A DNA stretch of 20,636 nt from DAOUBA01 sp034432855 (GCA_034432855.1 DAOUBA010000156.1:1-20636); one strand, 5' to 3'; positions 1 to 6,631 are shown, numbered from the stretch's first letter. Translations and numbers: made by a program. Notes: generated from the letters alone by a model not told the origin.

Positions 1-125
1 ACCAGCAGCGGGCGATGGAAGAGACGTGCCGCCGCTTCAACGAGGCACAGGTGCGCTGGCGGGACGGGCGGCTACTCCGTATCCGCGTGGCGCGGGAAGC
101 CGAATTCCAGTTATGCGGTTGTTAA
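1..125 (+). CDS. C-terminal end of an unidentified protein (partial)
   Basis: An open frame enters from the left edge (first full codon at base 3) and ends at TAA 123-125, giving about 40 residues. The tail is rich in Arg and Glu and ends in FQLCGC. Almost every codon ends in G or C, as in the neighbouring genes, which argues that it is translated. No domain can be recognised from so short a piece. It converges on the Nudix gene, and the two stop codons overlap by about 15 bases. The true start lies outside the window; the ATG at 15 is probably internal. Confidence 0.45.
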   Translation, partial: QQRAMEETCRRFNEAQVRWRDGRLLRIRVAREAEFQLCGC

Positions 126-587
126 AGTGCTGTGCAAACCTGATGCTAGGGCCTTGGCCACGCAACAGGGACGCATGGGCGGCAGGTTGTCTCCAGGGCC
201 AAAATAGCGGGCGTCCACGATCTCGCGCATGTCCGGCCGCAGCGTGCCTCCCATGACCCGGCACTCGAAGAAGATCGTCACCGGCTGCACCCGGTCGCCG
301 TTGGGATAGGCAAAGGCATACTCCGGGCCGGAATAGACGCCGATCAATGCCGCCGGCTCCACCTCCAGCCCGGTCTCCTCGCGCACCTCGCGCGCGACGG
401 CCTCATCGGCCCGCTCGCCCGGCTCAATAGCGCCGCCGGGAAAGCCCCACAGGTCCTCCCCGTCGCTGCGCCGCAGCAGCAGGATGCGTCCCGCCTCGTC
501 CCGGATGCAGGCCGCGGCGGCAGGGCTCAACAGGAGATCGTGCCCGACGCACTCACGCAGGCGGCCAAGATGACCAGTAGCTCCCAC
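111..587 (-). CDS. Nudix hydrolase
   Basis: This is a Nudix-family pyrophosphohydrolase of about 158 residues. A complete Nudix box is visible at residues 52-74: G, five residues, E, seven residues, then REVREETGL. That helix binds divalent metal and cleaves nucleoside-diphosphate-X substrates. The N-terminal pattern RECVGHDLLLSP and the later YNG/EARYF-like segment resemble small cytosolic ADP-ribose or nucleotide-cleaning members, but the substrate cannot be read from sequence. I chose GTG 587 because GGAGGG lies five bases upstream; a TTG at 599 would overlap that ribosome site. It is the last gene of the leftward run after the FmdB gene, 47 bases downstream of it, and may be co-transcribed. 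It ends in a short convergent overlap with the partial gene at the left edge. Confidence 0.9.
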   Translation of the reverse strand: MGATGHLGRLRECVGHDLLLSPAAAACIRDEAGRILLLRRSDGEDLWGFPGGAIEPGERADEAVAREVREETGLEVEPAALIGVYSGPEYAFAYPNGDRVQPVTIFFECRVMGGTLRPDMREIVDARYFGPGDNLPPMRPCCVAKALASGLHSTLTTA

Positions 588-634
588 TGTTCCCTCCAAG
601 TCGTGGTGGATCCATCAAGTATCACGGGCCTCGC

Positions 635-883
635 TTACGGACGCTCTGCTCGCGCCGATCTCTTTCGACCGGCTCTCCCCTTCGGCGCTGCGGTGGACGC
701 CCCGGCTTTTTTGTTGTCGGTCACGTAGAACCCTTTACCCTTGAAGATGATCCCGGCCGGCTGGATCAGCCGGCGCACCCGGCCCCCGCATTCGGGACAG
801 ATCATCAGTGGCTCGTCGGTGACGGCCTGCTGGCATTCGAAGCGCACGCCGCAGATTTCACACTCGTACTCGTAAAACGGCAT
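635..883 (-). CDS. FmdB-family zinc ribbon protein (copy 1)
   Basis: This 82-residue protein has the FmdB/CxxC_CXXC_SSSS signature: it starts MPFYEYEC and carries CxxC pairs at C8/C11 and C29/C32, which should bind one zinc. The segment GIIFKGKGFYVTDN is the usual family continuation, and the tail is basic and low complexity. FmdB proteins are named from formamidase operons, where a regulatory role was proposed; the true function is unsettled. The ATG at 883 follows the NifU stop by one base, and GGAG sits nine bases upstream inside the end of that gene, so translation is probably coupled. A second FmdB gene lies at 8865-9101, on the other side of the island. Confidence 0.88.
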   Translation of the reverse strand: MPFYEYECEICGVRFECQQAVTDEPLMICPECGGRVRRLIQPAGIIFKGKGFYVTDNKKAGASTAAPKGRAGRKRSARAERP

Positions 884-884
884 G

Positions 885-1328
885 CTACCGGTCTCCGACG
901 CTCGCTCTTTGAGACCAATCCGCGATGGCCTCTCGCAGCGTGTTCACCGCCAGTTCGGCGCAGTGGACACTCTCCTCGGGCAGGCCGCCCAGGGCTTCGA
1001 GCAGGTCTTCTGGCGTGAGCCCGCCCGCCTCCTCCAACGACATCCCGCACACCATCGTGGTCAATTTGCTCCCGCAGGCCACCGTCGGCCCGCAGCCATC
1101 GGTCATAAACGTGGCCTCTGCGATTCTCTCCCCGTTCAGCCGCAGATAGATCTCCATCGTGTCGCCGCACCAGCCGTGCACGATTCCGTAGGCGTCCGGC
1201 TCGGCCATGCGACCCAGGTTCTTCGGGTTGTAGAATGTCTCGACGACTTCATCCGAGTAGACCACCCGCGCCTCCTCGATGATCTGCTGCTGAAGTTCGT
1301 CAACGAAGCGGTCGAAATCGGTTGTCAT
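885..1328 (-). CDS. NifU/IscU-type iron-sulfur cluster scaffold
   Basis: This 147-residue protein matches the NifU N-terminal / SufU-IscU fold. The three expected cluster or zinc cysteines are present at C54 (GWCGDTM), C79 (TDGCGPT) and C123 (VHCAEL), with the family spacing of about 25 and 44 residues; an aspartate follows the first cysteine. The family builds Fe-S clusters from sulfide and iron and hands them to target proteins in the cytosol. There is no C-terminal NifU thioredoxin-like domain, so it is the scaffold module only. It differs from standard IscU in the extra CGMSLEEAGGLTPEDLL stretch. It lies in the leftward operon between peptide deformylase (21 bases upstream) and FmdB. GGAGG is 13 bases before the ATG, a long spacing. 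No cysteine desulfurase is encoded in the window. Confidence 0.88.
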   Translation of the reverse strand: MTTDFDRFVDELQQQIIEEARVVYSDEVVETFYNPKNLGRMAEPDAYGIVHGWCGDTMEIYLRLNGERIAEATFMTDGCGPTVACGSKLTTMVCGMSLEEAGGLTPEDLLEALGGLPEESVHCAELAVNTLREAIADWSQRASVGDR

Positions 1329-1349
1329 ACTTGACGGTCTGCCTCCTTC

Positions 1350-1853
1350 TCAGATGTGGACGGCCTCTCTCTCGGCCGCCGCGCTCAGTTCGCTCTCATT
1401 CCACAGGCGCGTAGGGTCTGTGAGGCGGGCGAGGAACAGGACGCCGTCCAGGTGATCCACCTCGTGCTGTAGCGCGCGGGCCAGCAGGCCCTCTCCCTCC
1501 ACGGCGACCGGCCGGCCTTGGAGATTGAGCCCATTGACCACCACCCAGGCGGCCCGACGCACCTCCCCCACCAAGTCGGGCACGCTCAGGCAGCCCTCTA
1601 ACCCCACCTGCTCCCCTTCGGCAGTCGCGATCGTGGGATTCACCAGCACGATGGGATTCTCCCCCACGTTCACGACGATAACCCGCTTGCGGATGCCGAC
1701 CTGCGGCGCGGCCAACCCCACGCCGGACGCGGCGACCATTGTCTCCAGCATATCGCGGGCCAGACGCCGCACGCGCCGGCTGACTCTGGGAACTGCCTGG
1801 GCCTTGCTCAACAGGATAGGATCGGGAACCGTGACGATTTCCAGCGCCGCCAC
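1350..1853 (-). CDS. def: Peptide deformylase
   Basis: This enzyme removes the formyl group from the N-terminal methionine of new proteins, using a bound Fe2+ or Zn2+. All three family motifs are intact: GVGLAAPQ (residues 44-51), EGCLSVP (86-92, metal ligand C88) and HEVDH (130-134, two His ligands and the catalytic Glu). At 167 residues it has normal length. The start is a GTG that begins one base after the TGA of the upstream NifX-like gene, with no strong Shine-Dalgarno sequence, so translation is probably coupled. Its position inside a NifX/NifU metal-cofactor operon is unusual, since def normally sits with fmt or priA. It may be an extra copy; whether the genome has another cannot be judged here. 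Confidence 0.95.
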   Translation of the reverse strand: MAALEIVTVPDPILLSKAQAVPRVSRRVRRLARDMLETMVAASGVGLAAPQVGIRKRVIVVNVGENPIVLVNPTIATAEGEQVGLEGCLSVPDLVGEVRRAAWVVVNGLNLQGRPVAVEGEGLLARALQHEVDHLDGVLFLARLTDPTRLWNESELSAAAEREAVHI

Positions 1854-1854
1854 C

Positions 1855-2346
1855 TCAGCCCGCCGTCAACCGCTCCAGGCGCGCCATCGCCCCGTCCAAC
1901 TGCTGCCGCAGCATCTCGATCTCCTCCCGCAGCCGGCCAGCCTCGTCCTCCTCGTATTCACTCCCGCCGGCGGCCTCCTCGTGGCCGTGCGCCAGGCTCT
2001 CGCGGCATGGCGCGGCCCCCTGCAGCGCGCCGCCCAGGTACTGCTCCAGCGCGTGGCGCACCGTCCCTGAGGCCCCGGTCACTGCCTCGATACCGCACTG
2101 CTGGAACAGCCCGATCGCCCGCCGGCCCATCCCGCCAGCCAGCATCACGTCGGCCCCCTGGCTCTCGATGAAGGCGGGCACCTGCCCCGGCTGGTGGTGG
2201 CCATAATACGGGTTCTCCACTGCACCGACCTGCCGCACCTCGCGGCCCTCGACGTCTACGAGCACGTAGTAGGGACAGCGTCCAAAGTGTGGGCTGACCA
2301 CGCTATCGAGTCCCCTGTTATCGTCAGTCGAAATTGCGATCCGCAT
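1855..2346 (-). CDS. NifX/NifB-like dinitrogenase cofactor-family protein (copy 1)
   Basis: This 163-residue protein has the small NifX/NafY/NifB C-terminal fold (dinitrogenase Fe-Mo cofactor family, MTH1175-like). It starts MRIAISTDD, carries HFGRCPYYVLVD at 20-31 and has the second family block GGMGRRAIGLFQQCGIEAVTGA from about residue 71. The family binds iron-molybdenum or iron-sulfur clusters during assembly. Here no nitrogenase genes are present, so a general Fe-S carrier role is inferred. After an acidic His-containing linker (118-137), residues 138-160 form a short coiled coil of Leu heptads, similar to tails on neighbouring proteins. AAGGAGAGG precedes the ATG. The gene follows the second NifX-like gene by three bases. 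It is the most divergent of the three copies. Confidence 0.9.
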   Translation of the reverse strand: MRIAISTDDNRGLDSVVSPHFGRCPYYVLVDVEGREVRQVGAVENPYYGHHQPGQVPAFIESQGADVMLAGGMGRRAIGLFQQCGIEAVTGASGTVRHALEQYLGGALQGAAPCRESLAHGHEEAAGGSEYEEDEAGRLREEIEMLRQQLDGAMARLERLTAG

Positions 2347-2349
2347 ATT

Positions 2350-2940
2350 CTATTCCTCTCCTTGTAACTTGTCGAGCCGCGCCATGACCTCGGCCAACTG
2401 CTTCTGCAACTCGCCGGCCGTCTTTTTCAAGGCGGCGATGTCCTCCTCGCGCGATGGGGCGGGGGCGGGTATTGACGCGGCCGGCGTTGGAGATGGTGCT
2501 GTCCAGCCCGTTCCCATGCCCCGGCCTCTCCCGCGCCCCATGCCACGTCCCATTCCCATGCCTCGCCCCATGCCGCCGCCCATCCTCATCCCGGCCTGGG
2601 TGCTGGCGTCGGCGGCGGATCGAAGCCTGCCGGCCTTGAACGCCTCGACCGCCTCGCGCACCGTCCCGCCGTCGAAGAGATAGACGGGCACGCCAGCGGA
2701 TTGAAAGACGGCGAAGGCGTTGGGGCCCACATTGCCGGTCACCACCGCCTTGGCCCCGCGCTCGACGACCAACTGAGCCGCCTGGATGCCCGCGCCGCTG
2801 GCAGCGCCGACCCCCGGGTTCTCCACGGCCTCGAACGTCAGCGTGTCTGTCTCGACGAAGATATAGGAAGCGCAGCGCCCAAAGACCGGGCTGGCCGGGG
2901 CGTCGAGGTCTGCGCCATTCGATGTGATCGCTATCTTCAC
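2350..2940 (-). CDS. NifX/NifB-like protein with Gly-Met-Arg repeat and coiled coil (copy 2)
   Basis: This is a NifX-type protein of 196 residues. Residues 1-105 carry the fold (MKIAITSNG, VFGRCASYIFVE, VTGNVGPNAFAVFQSAGVPVYLFDGGTVREAVEAF). Residues 118-145 are a Gly/Met/Arg-rich low-complexity stretch built on repeated GRGMGMG units, followed by an Ala/Pro linker (146-162). Residues 163-194 form a charged coiled coil. The start is GTG 2940, because GGAGGAGCGCAA lies directly upstream; the longer frame to 3042 would begin upstream of the ribosome site in a hairpin-rich region. It is a close paralogue of the copy at 5443, differing mainly by the inserted repeat. Methionines in the repeat could bind soft metals, but that is only a suggestion. 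Confidence 0.88.
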   Translation of the reverse strand: MKIAITSNGADLDAPASPVFGRCASYIFVETDTLTFEAVENPGVGAASGAGIQAAQLVVERGAKAVVTGNVGPNAFAVFQSAGVPVYLFDGGTVREAVEAFKAGRLRSAADASTQAGMRMGGGMGRGMGMGRGMGRGRGRGMGTGWTAPSPTPAASIPAPAPSREEDIAALKKTAGELQKQLAEVMARLDKLQGEE

Positions 2941-2984
2941 TTGCGCTCCTCCTGTTGAAAGGTATAATCGAACTCGTCCGCCGG

Positions 2985-3009
2985 GTGAGGGGTTCGGCAG
3001 ACCCCTCAC
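2985..3009. other. Perfect 9-bp hairpin between DUF5320 and NifX genes
   Basis: GTGAGGGGT (2985-2993) and ACCCCTCAC (3001-3009) are exact inverted repeats with a 7-base loop. It sits in the 147-base gap upstream of the GTG of the second NifX-like gene. No T tract follows on either strand, so a simple intrinsic terminator is unlikely. Confidence 0.6.
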
Positions 3010-3021
3010 ACGGTTTAGGGC

Positions 3022-3065
3022 GCGGGGCGGGTGGCGAAGCATCCCAGCAATGTCACCCGCCCCGC
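3022..3065. other. Perfect 12-bp GC-rich hairpin between DUF5320 and NifX genes
   Basis: GCGGGGCGGGTG (3022-3033) is the exact reverse complement of CACCCGCCCCGC (3054-3065), separated by 20 bases. It begins 22 bases after the stop codon of the DUF5320 gene in the leftward transcript. There is no U tract, so it is better read as an mRNA-stability or processing element, or a weak pause site, than as a standard terminator. Confidence 0.6.
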
Positions 3066-3087
3066 CATGTCTGGCCTGCGGCGCCGG

Positions 3088-3459
3088 TTACTCTTCCTTT
3101 TCGAGTTCCGCGATGCGCTGGCTGATGGCCTCGAGTTGCTGCTTCAGCGCCTCAGCCTGCGCCTTGAGGAACTCGGCCTCCTGCTCTCGCGTCGGCGGCG
3201 CGGCGTAAGGGCCATACGCCCAGGCCGGCGGCATCCCCCATGCGGGGGCATACCCGAAGCGTGCCCAGCCGGGCAGTCCGGTGGCATAGTACCAGTGCCG
3301 CCAGCCGCGCCCACCGCCGCCGCGTCCCCAGCCCATACCGAGGCCGCGGCCGGGGATGGGGTTGGCATAGCCCGGCACGCCGTACCCGGCGCAATAGCCG
3401 GCCGCGCGGCCGGTCATCGGCCCCAAGCCCATCGGTCCAGTCCTGTCTCCTCTTGGCAT
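3088..3459 (-). CDS. DUF5320 family protein with C-terminal coiled coil
   Basis: This 123-residue protein begins with the DUF5320 signature MPRGDRTGPMGLGPMTGR followed by AAGYCAG (C23). The middle (30-87) is rich in Gly, Trp, Tyr and Pro and looks disordered. Residues 90-122 form a strongly heptad-patterned coiled coil (Leu98, Ala102/Leu105, Leu109, Ile112, Ile116, Leu119). DUF5320 proteins are of unknown function and recur beside NifX-like and Mrp genes in anaerobes. GGGAGG precedes the ATG. The gene is second in the leftward operon, after a shorter DUF5320 protein. The coiled coil resembles the tails on the NifX-like proteins, which suggests contact between them; this is inference. Confidence 0.85.
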   Translation of the reverse strand: MPRGDRTGPMGLGPMTGRAAGYCAGYGVPGYANPIPGRGLGMGWGRGGGGRGWRHWYYATGLPGWARFGYAPAWGMPPAWAYGPYAAPPTREQEAEFLKAQAEALKQQLEAISQRIAELEKEE

Positions 3460-3497
3460 CTCGTCTCACCTCCCTTCTCTGTCAGAATATGCGCGTA

Positions 3498-3752
3498 TCA
3501 CCATCTACCTCGTCCACGTCGCCTGCCGCGTCCACGCCTGAATGTGCGCCCCGACCGCAGCCAGCGGGCGAAGCGTGCCCCGAACGCGGGTCGGGCGACA
3601 GGGGCTCCCACCTGCACCGGCGTTCCCTGTAGCCCGGCGTAACCATAAGCCGGTTGCCCCGGCGCGTCGGGCAGCCTCACAGCGCAGTACCCTTCGCCGC
3701 GGCCGGTCAGCGGCCCCTCACCTCGTGGCCCTGTCCCATCGAATCCTGGCAT
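3498..3752 (-). CDS. DUF5320 family short protein
   Basis: This 84-residue protein starts MPGFDGTGPRGEGPLTGRG, the DUF5320 N-terminal motif, followed by EGYC (C23). It lacks the coiled coil of its neighbour and ends instead in a very basic RGRGRRRGRGRW tail. The start is the ATG at 3752, because GGAGGTGAGTGAT is placed correctly before it; an upstream in-frame ATG at 3770 would include that ribosome site. It is the first gene of the leftward operon, about 20 bases after the predicted transcription start of the divergent promoter. The basic tail could bind nucleic acid or a phosphate-rich partner, but nothing in the sequence decides this. Confidence 0.8.
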   Translation of the reverse strand: MPGFDGTGPRGEGPLTGRGEGYCAVRLPDAPGQPAYGYAGLQGTPVQVGAPVARPAFGARFARWLRSGRTFRRGRGRRRGRGRW

Positions 3753-3778
3753 ATCACTCACCTCCTTCAAGTTATCTC

Positions 3779-3866
3779 AAGTATAGCATACTATGTGTAA
3801 TTTGTCAATAGATAACAACCCATTGTTTATTTGCTATTGACAAACAACATATAGTATAGTATACTT
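3779..3866. promoter_or_regulatory. Symmetric divergent promoter/operator of the NifX-Mrp island
   Basis: Two 33-base arms (3779-3811 and 3834-3866) are inverted repeats matching at 28 of 33 positions around a 22-base AT-rich centre. Each arm contains a complete sigma70-type promoter. Rightward: TTGACA 3837-3842, 17-base spacer, TATACT 3860-3865. Leftward: TTGACA 3808-3803, 17-base spacer, TATACT 3785-3780. Each -10 box is embedded in its own small dyad, AGTAT-N3-ATACT (3780-3792 and 3853-3865), a good candidate operator for the adjacent PadR regulator. The region is strikingly AT-rich against the GC-rich surroundings. Confidence 0.88.
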
Positions 3867-3925
3867 TTGATGCGAGGATCCGAGAGTTTCAAAAAGACGA
3901 CCGTCGGACCACATGGGGAGGAAGA

Positions 3926-4342
3926 ATGTCGAGAGGCCGATGCAGACGAAGAGGATATGGGCATGCCCGCCGGGCAGCGGGTATGCTGGAATCGGTGTTG
4001 CTCCTGCTCCTGCACCAGGCGCCGGCCCACGGTTATACCCTGCTGGAGGGATTGGGCGAGTTCGGCCTGGGCGCGATGGACCCCAGCGCGGTCTACAGGA
4101 TGCTGCGGGATATGGAAGACCGCGGCTGGGTCACTTCGACCTGGGACGAGCAAGAGACGTTGGGGCCGCCCCGGCGGGTCTATCGCATCACCGACACGGG
4201 TGACGAGGTGCTGGCGACGTGGGTCCAGGAACTCGACGAAACCCGCAAGATGCTCAACCGCCTGGTGAGCAGGTACCATGCCCACATGGAAGTGTGTGAG
4301 GGGGAGCACTACCCACGCGAGACATCGTCGGAGGGAAAATGA
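3926..4342 (+). CDS. PadR-family transcriptional regulator
   Basis: This 138-residue winged-helix repressor has the PadR pattern: LESVLLLLLHQAPAHGYTLLEGL (about 21-43), then the recognition region DPSAVYRMLRDMEDRGWV and the wing ending in RVYRITDTGDEVL. The N-terminus is Arg-rich. The C-terminus is short (subfamily-2-like) and carries H118, H120, C124 and H128, a possible metal or redox site. GGGGAGGA lies just before the ATG. Its TGA overlaps the ATG of the Mrp gene (ATGA at 4339-4342), so the two are translationally coupled. It very probably controls the symmetric divergent promoter immediately upstream, and so both halves of the island. The inducing signal is unknown. Confidence 0.9.
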   Translation: MSRGRCRRRGYGHARRAAGMLESVLLLLLHQAPAHGYTLLEGLGEFGLGAMDPSAVYRMLRDMEDRGWVTSTWDEQETLGPPRRVYRITDTGDEVLATWVQELDETRKMLNRLVSRYHAHMEVCEGEHYPRETSSEGK

Positions 4343-5421
4343 TCGAGAAGGCGCAAATCCTGGAAGCCCTGCGCAGGGTGCAAGATCCCGAACTGGGCCA
4401 GAGCATCGTCGAGTTGGGGATGGTGCACGATGTCGAGATCGAAGACGGTCGCGTGCGCCTGACACTGGCGCTGACCACGCTGGCCTGCCCGCTCAAGGAG
4501 CGCATCACGAACGATGTGCGGCAGGCGATTCTGGCGCTGGACGCAGTGCAAGATGTGCGGGTCGAGTTGCGCGAGATGACGCCGAAGGAGAAGGAGCGCA
4601 TCTGGCCTCGACAAGCGTCTCAGGAGAAAAAACGCGAGCCCGGCGTGGCCGCGCACCTGAACAACGTCAAACGTGTGCTGGCGGTGATGAGCGGCAAGGG
4701 CGGCGTGGGCAAGTCGTCGGTGGCAGCGCTGCTGGCCGTGGCGCTGCGACGGCAGGGGCAGCGCGTCGGCATGCTCGACGCCGACATCACCGGCCCCAGC
4801 ATCCCGCGCATGTTCGGCCTGCGCGGCACGCCGCCGATGGGGCCGGTAGGTATCCTGCCGGCCGAGACGAAGAGCGGCATCCGCGTCATCTCCATCAATC
4901 TGCTCTTGCCCAACGAGGACGAGGCGGTCATCTGGCGCGGCCCACTGATCGGCGGTGCCATCCGCCAGTTCTGGGGCGACGTGGTGTGGGGCGACCTGGA
5001 TACGCTGGTGGTGGACCTGCCGCCGGGCACGTCCGATGCCTCGTTGACGGTGATGCAGTCCATCCCACTAAACGGCGTGGTGCTGGTGACCTCGCCGCAG
5101 GACCTGGCGGGGATGGTGGTGCGCAAGGCGGCACGGATGGCCTGGCACATGAAGGTGACCATTGTGGGGCTGGTGGAGAACATGGCCTATGTCGTCTGCC
5201 CCAACTGCGGCGAGCGGATCGAGGTTTTCGGCCCCAGCCAGGCGATGCACACGGCGCTACAACTGGGTGTGCCGATGATCGGGCAATTGCCGTTGGACCC
5301 GGAACTGGCCCGCCGCTGCGATGCGGGTGAGATCGAAGACTATCCATCGGACGGGTTCGAGCCAATTGCCGCCAAGATCACGGAACGCGCATCGGCGCAG
5401 CCCAGCACGCCGATATTCTGA
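4339..5421 (+). CDS. mrp: Mrp/NBP35-type iron-sulfur carrier ATPase
   Basis: This 360-residue protein has two domains. Residues 1-80 are a MIP18 (DUF59) domain (ALRRVQDPELGQSIVELGMV). Residues 108-350 are the ParA/MinD-type P-loop ATPase, with a deviant Walker A GKGGVGKSS (119-127), the LDADITGPS switch (D149), DLPPGTSD (226-233), and CPNC at 287-290, the bridging Fe-S cluster site. The family carries 4Fe-4S clusters to apoproteins as a homodimer in the cytosol and needs ATP. Its start overlaps the PadR stop. The next gene is a NifX-like protein, and NifU and further NifX-like genes lie on the opposite side of the shared promoter, consistent with a scaffold-plus-carrier pathway. Confidence 0.95.
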   Translation: MIEKAQILEALRRVQDPELGQSIVELGMVHDVEIEDGRVRLTLALTTLACPLKERITNDVRQAILALDAVQDVRVELREMTPKEKERIWPRQASQEKKREPGVAAHLNNVKRVLAVMSGKGGVGKSSVAALLAVALRRQGQRVGMLDADITGPSIPRMFGLRGTPPMGPVGILPAETKSGIRVISINLLLPNEDEAVIWRGPLIGGAIRQFWGDVVWGDLDTLVVDLPPGTSDASLTVMQSIPLNGVVLVTSPQDLAGMVVRKAARMAWHMKVTIVGLVENMAYVVCPNCGERIEVFGPSQAMHTALQLGVPMIGQLPLDPELARRCDAGEIEDYPSDGFEPIAAKITERASAQPSTPIF

Positions 5422-5442
5422 TCGTGCAAAGGAGGAACATAG

Positions 5443-5934
5443 ATGAAGATCGTCGTCACGTCGCGCGGCACAGATCTCGAGGCGCAAGCCCATCCCAACT
5501 TTGGACGTTGCCCCACTTACATCTTCGTGGACACCGAGACGCTGCAGTTCGAGGCCGTGGAGAACCCGGCGGCAAACGCCGCCGGCGGCGCCGGCATCCG
5601 GGCAGCCCAGTTCGTCGTCGAGCGGGGAGCGCAGGCGGTGGTGACCGGCAACGTGGGCCCCAACGCCTCCCAGGTTTTCGAGTCCGCGGGTGTCCCCGTC
5701 TATCTCTTCGGCGGCGGGACGGTGCGCGAGGCGGTGGAGGCGTACAAGGCCGGCGGGTTGTCCACCGCGGGCGGCGCCGGCAGGCGCGATGAGGGCCAAT
5801 CTGCGCCTGCATCCTCCCGTGAGGAAGAGATCGCCGTGTTACAGAAAACGGCGCGCGCGTTGCGCAAACAGATCGCCGAGGTGATGGAACGGCTGGATAA
5901 GCTAGAGGCAGGTGAAAGCCCAGAAGGTGAGTGA
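5443..5934 (+). CDS. NifX/NifB-like protein with C-terminal coiled coil (copy 3)
   Basis: This 163-residue NifX-fold protein has NFGRCPTYIFVDTETL (19-34) and VTGNVGPNASQVFESAGVPVYLFGGGTVREAVEAY (67-101). Residues 102-124 are a flexible linker and 125-155 a coiled coil beginning SREEEIAVLQKTARAL. It is closely related to copy 2 on the other strand and shares almost the whole fold and the coiled coil, but lacks the Gly-Met-Arg repeat. That pattern indicates duplication across the divergent promoter followed by repeat gain or loss. AAAGGAGG is well placed before the ATG. It lies 21 bases after mrp, probably in the same transcript. A role as Fe-S or metallocluster carrier with Mrp is inferred from family and context. 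Confidence 0.92.
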   Translation: MKIVVTSRGTDLEAQAHPNFGRCPTYIFVDTETLQFEAVENPAANAAGGAGIRAAQFVVERGAQAVVTGNVGPNASQVFESAGVPVYLFGGGTVREAVEAYKAGGLSTAGGAGRRDEGQSAPASSREEEIAVLQKTARALRKQIAEVMERLDKLEAGESPEGE

Positions 5935-6015
5935 CCGTCTCTCCAGTAACAGACAGGTCAATCAAACGCTCAATTGGCGTCAAACAGAAGAAAATCATAC
6001 ACAGGAGCAATAGTA

Positions 6016-6631
6016 ATGAAAAGGGCTGACATCGTCGTCATCGGCGGCAGCGCCGCCGGCCTGACCGCTGCGATCACGGCGCGGCGGCACTACCCGGACC
6101 GCAAGGTCCTCATCGTGCGCAAGGAGCAGCAGGTGTTGATACCGTGCGGCATCCCATACATCTTTGGCACCGTGGGAAGCCCACAGAAGAACCTCATCGG
6201 CGACGTCGTGCTGGAGAAAAACGGCATCGAACTGCTGTTGGCAGAGGCTACGGACATAGACCGGGAGCAGAAAGTGTTGCACACGAGTGAGGGCAAGGTC
6301 GGTTATGAGCGGCTCGTGCTCGCCACAGGATCCCACCCCATCATGCTGCCGATACCCGGCTGTGACCTGGAGGGCGTCTACGCCATCGTCAAAGATGTCG
6401 AGTACCTAAGTGGACTCCAGCAGAAGGTCGGGGCGGCCCGAAGCGTCGTCGTCATCGGCGGCGGGTTCATCGGCATCGAGTTCGCCGACGAGATCAATAA
6501 GGTCGGCGACAGGCAGGTCACAGTCATCGAGATTGCGCCGCACTGCCTGTCGCTGGCGTGACGAAGAGTTCTGCGCCGAGATGGAGAAGATCGTCGTGTC
6601 GCGGGGCATTCACATCCGCACCTCAGCCTAG
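6016..6631 (+). pseudogene. FAD/NAD pyridine nucleotide-disulfide oxidoreductase, frameshifted and truncated
   Basis: The product begins MKRADIVVIGGSAAG (FAD-binding GxGxxG-like) and has VLIPCGIPYIFG, the single redox cysteine context of CoA-disulfide reductase / NADH oxidase-like enzymes, then VVVIGGGFIGIEFADE, the NAD-binding motif. AGGAG sits eight bases before the ATG. The frame stops at TGA 6559-6561 after HCLSLA. The expected continuation DEEFCAEMEKIVVSRGIH is present one base over and runs to TAG 6629-6631, right where the insertion sequence begins. The family is normally about 450-560 residues, so only about 200 remain. No C-terminal half is found beyond the insertion sequence. It is a broken gene. 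Confidence 0.88.

Noticed and set aside
2941..3042. 34-residue N-terminal extension of the second NifX-like protein
   Set aside because: The ribosome site GGAGGAG lies inside it, directly before GTG 2940, and the extension is coded by the 9-bp hairpin and shows no family similarity.
3022..3065. Intrinsic terminator
   Set aside because: The stem is strong, but no T tract follows on either strand and the operon continues with a good ribosome site.
4278..5330. Rightward open frame of 350 codons inside mrp
   Set aside because: Out-of-frame shadow of the Mrp ATPase, with low-complexity Arg/Gly content.
1855..5934. Nitrogen fixation cluster
   Set aside because: NifX/NifU-like names suggest it, but there is no nifH, nifD, nifK, nifE, nifN or full NifB; these families are common in non-fixing anaerobes.
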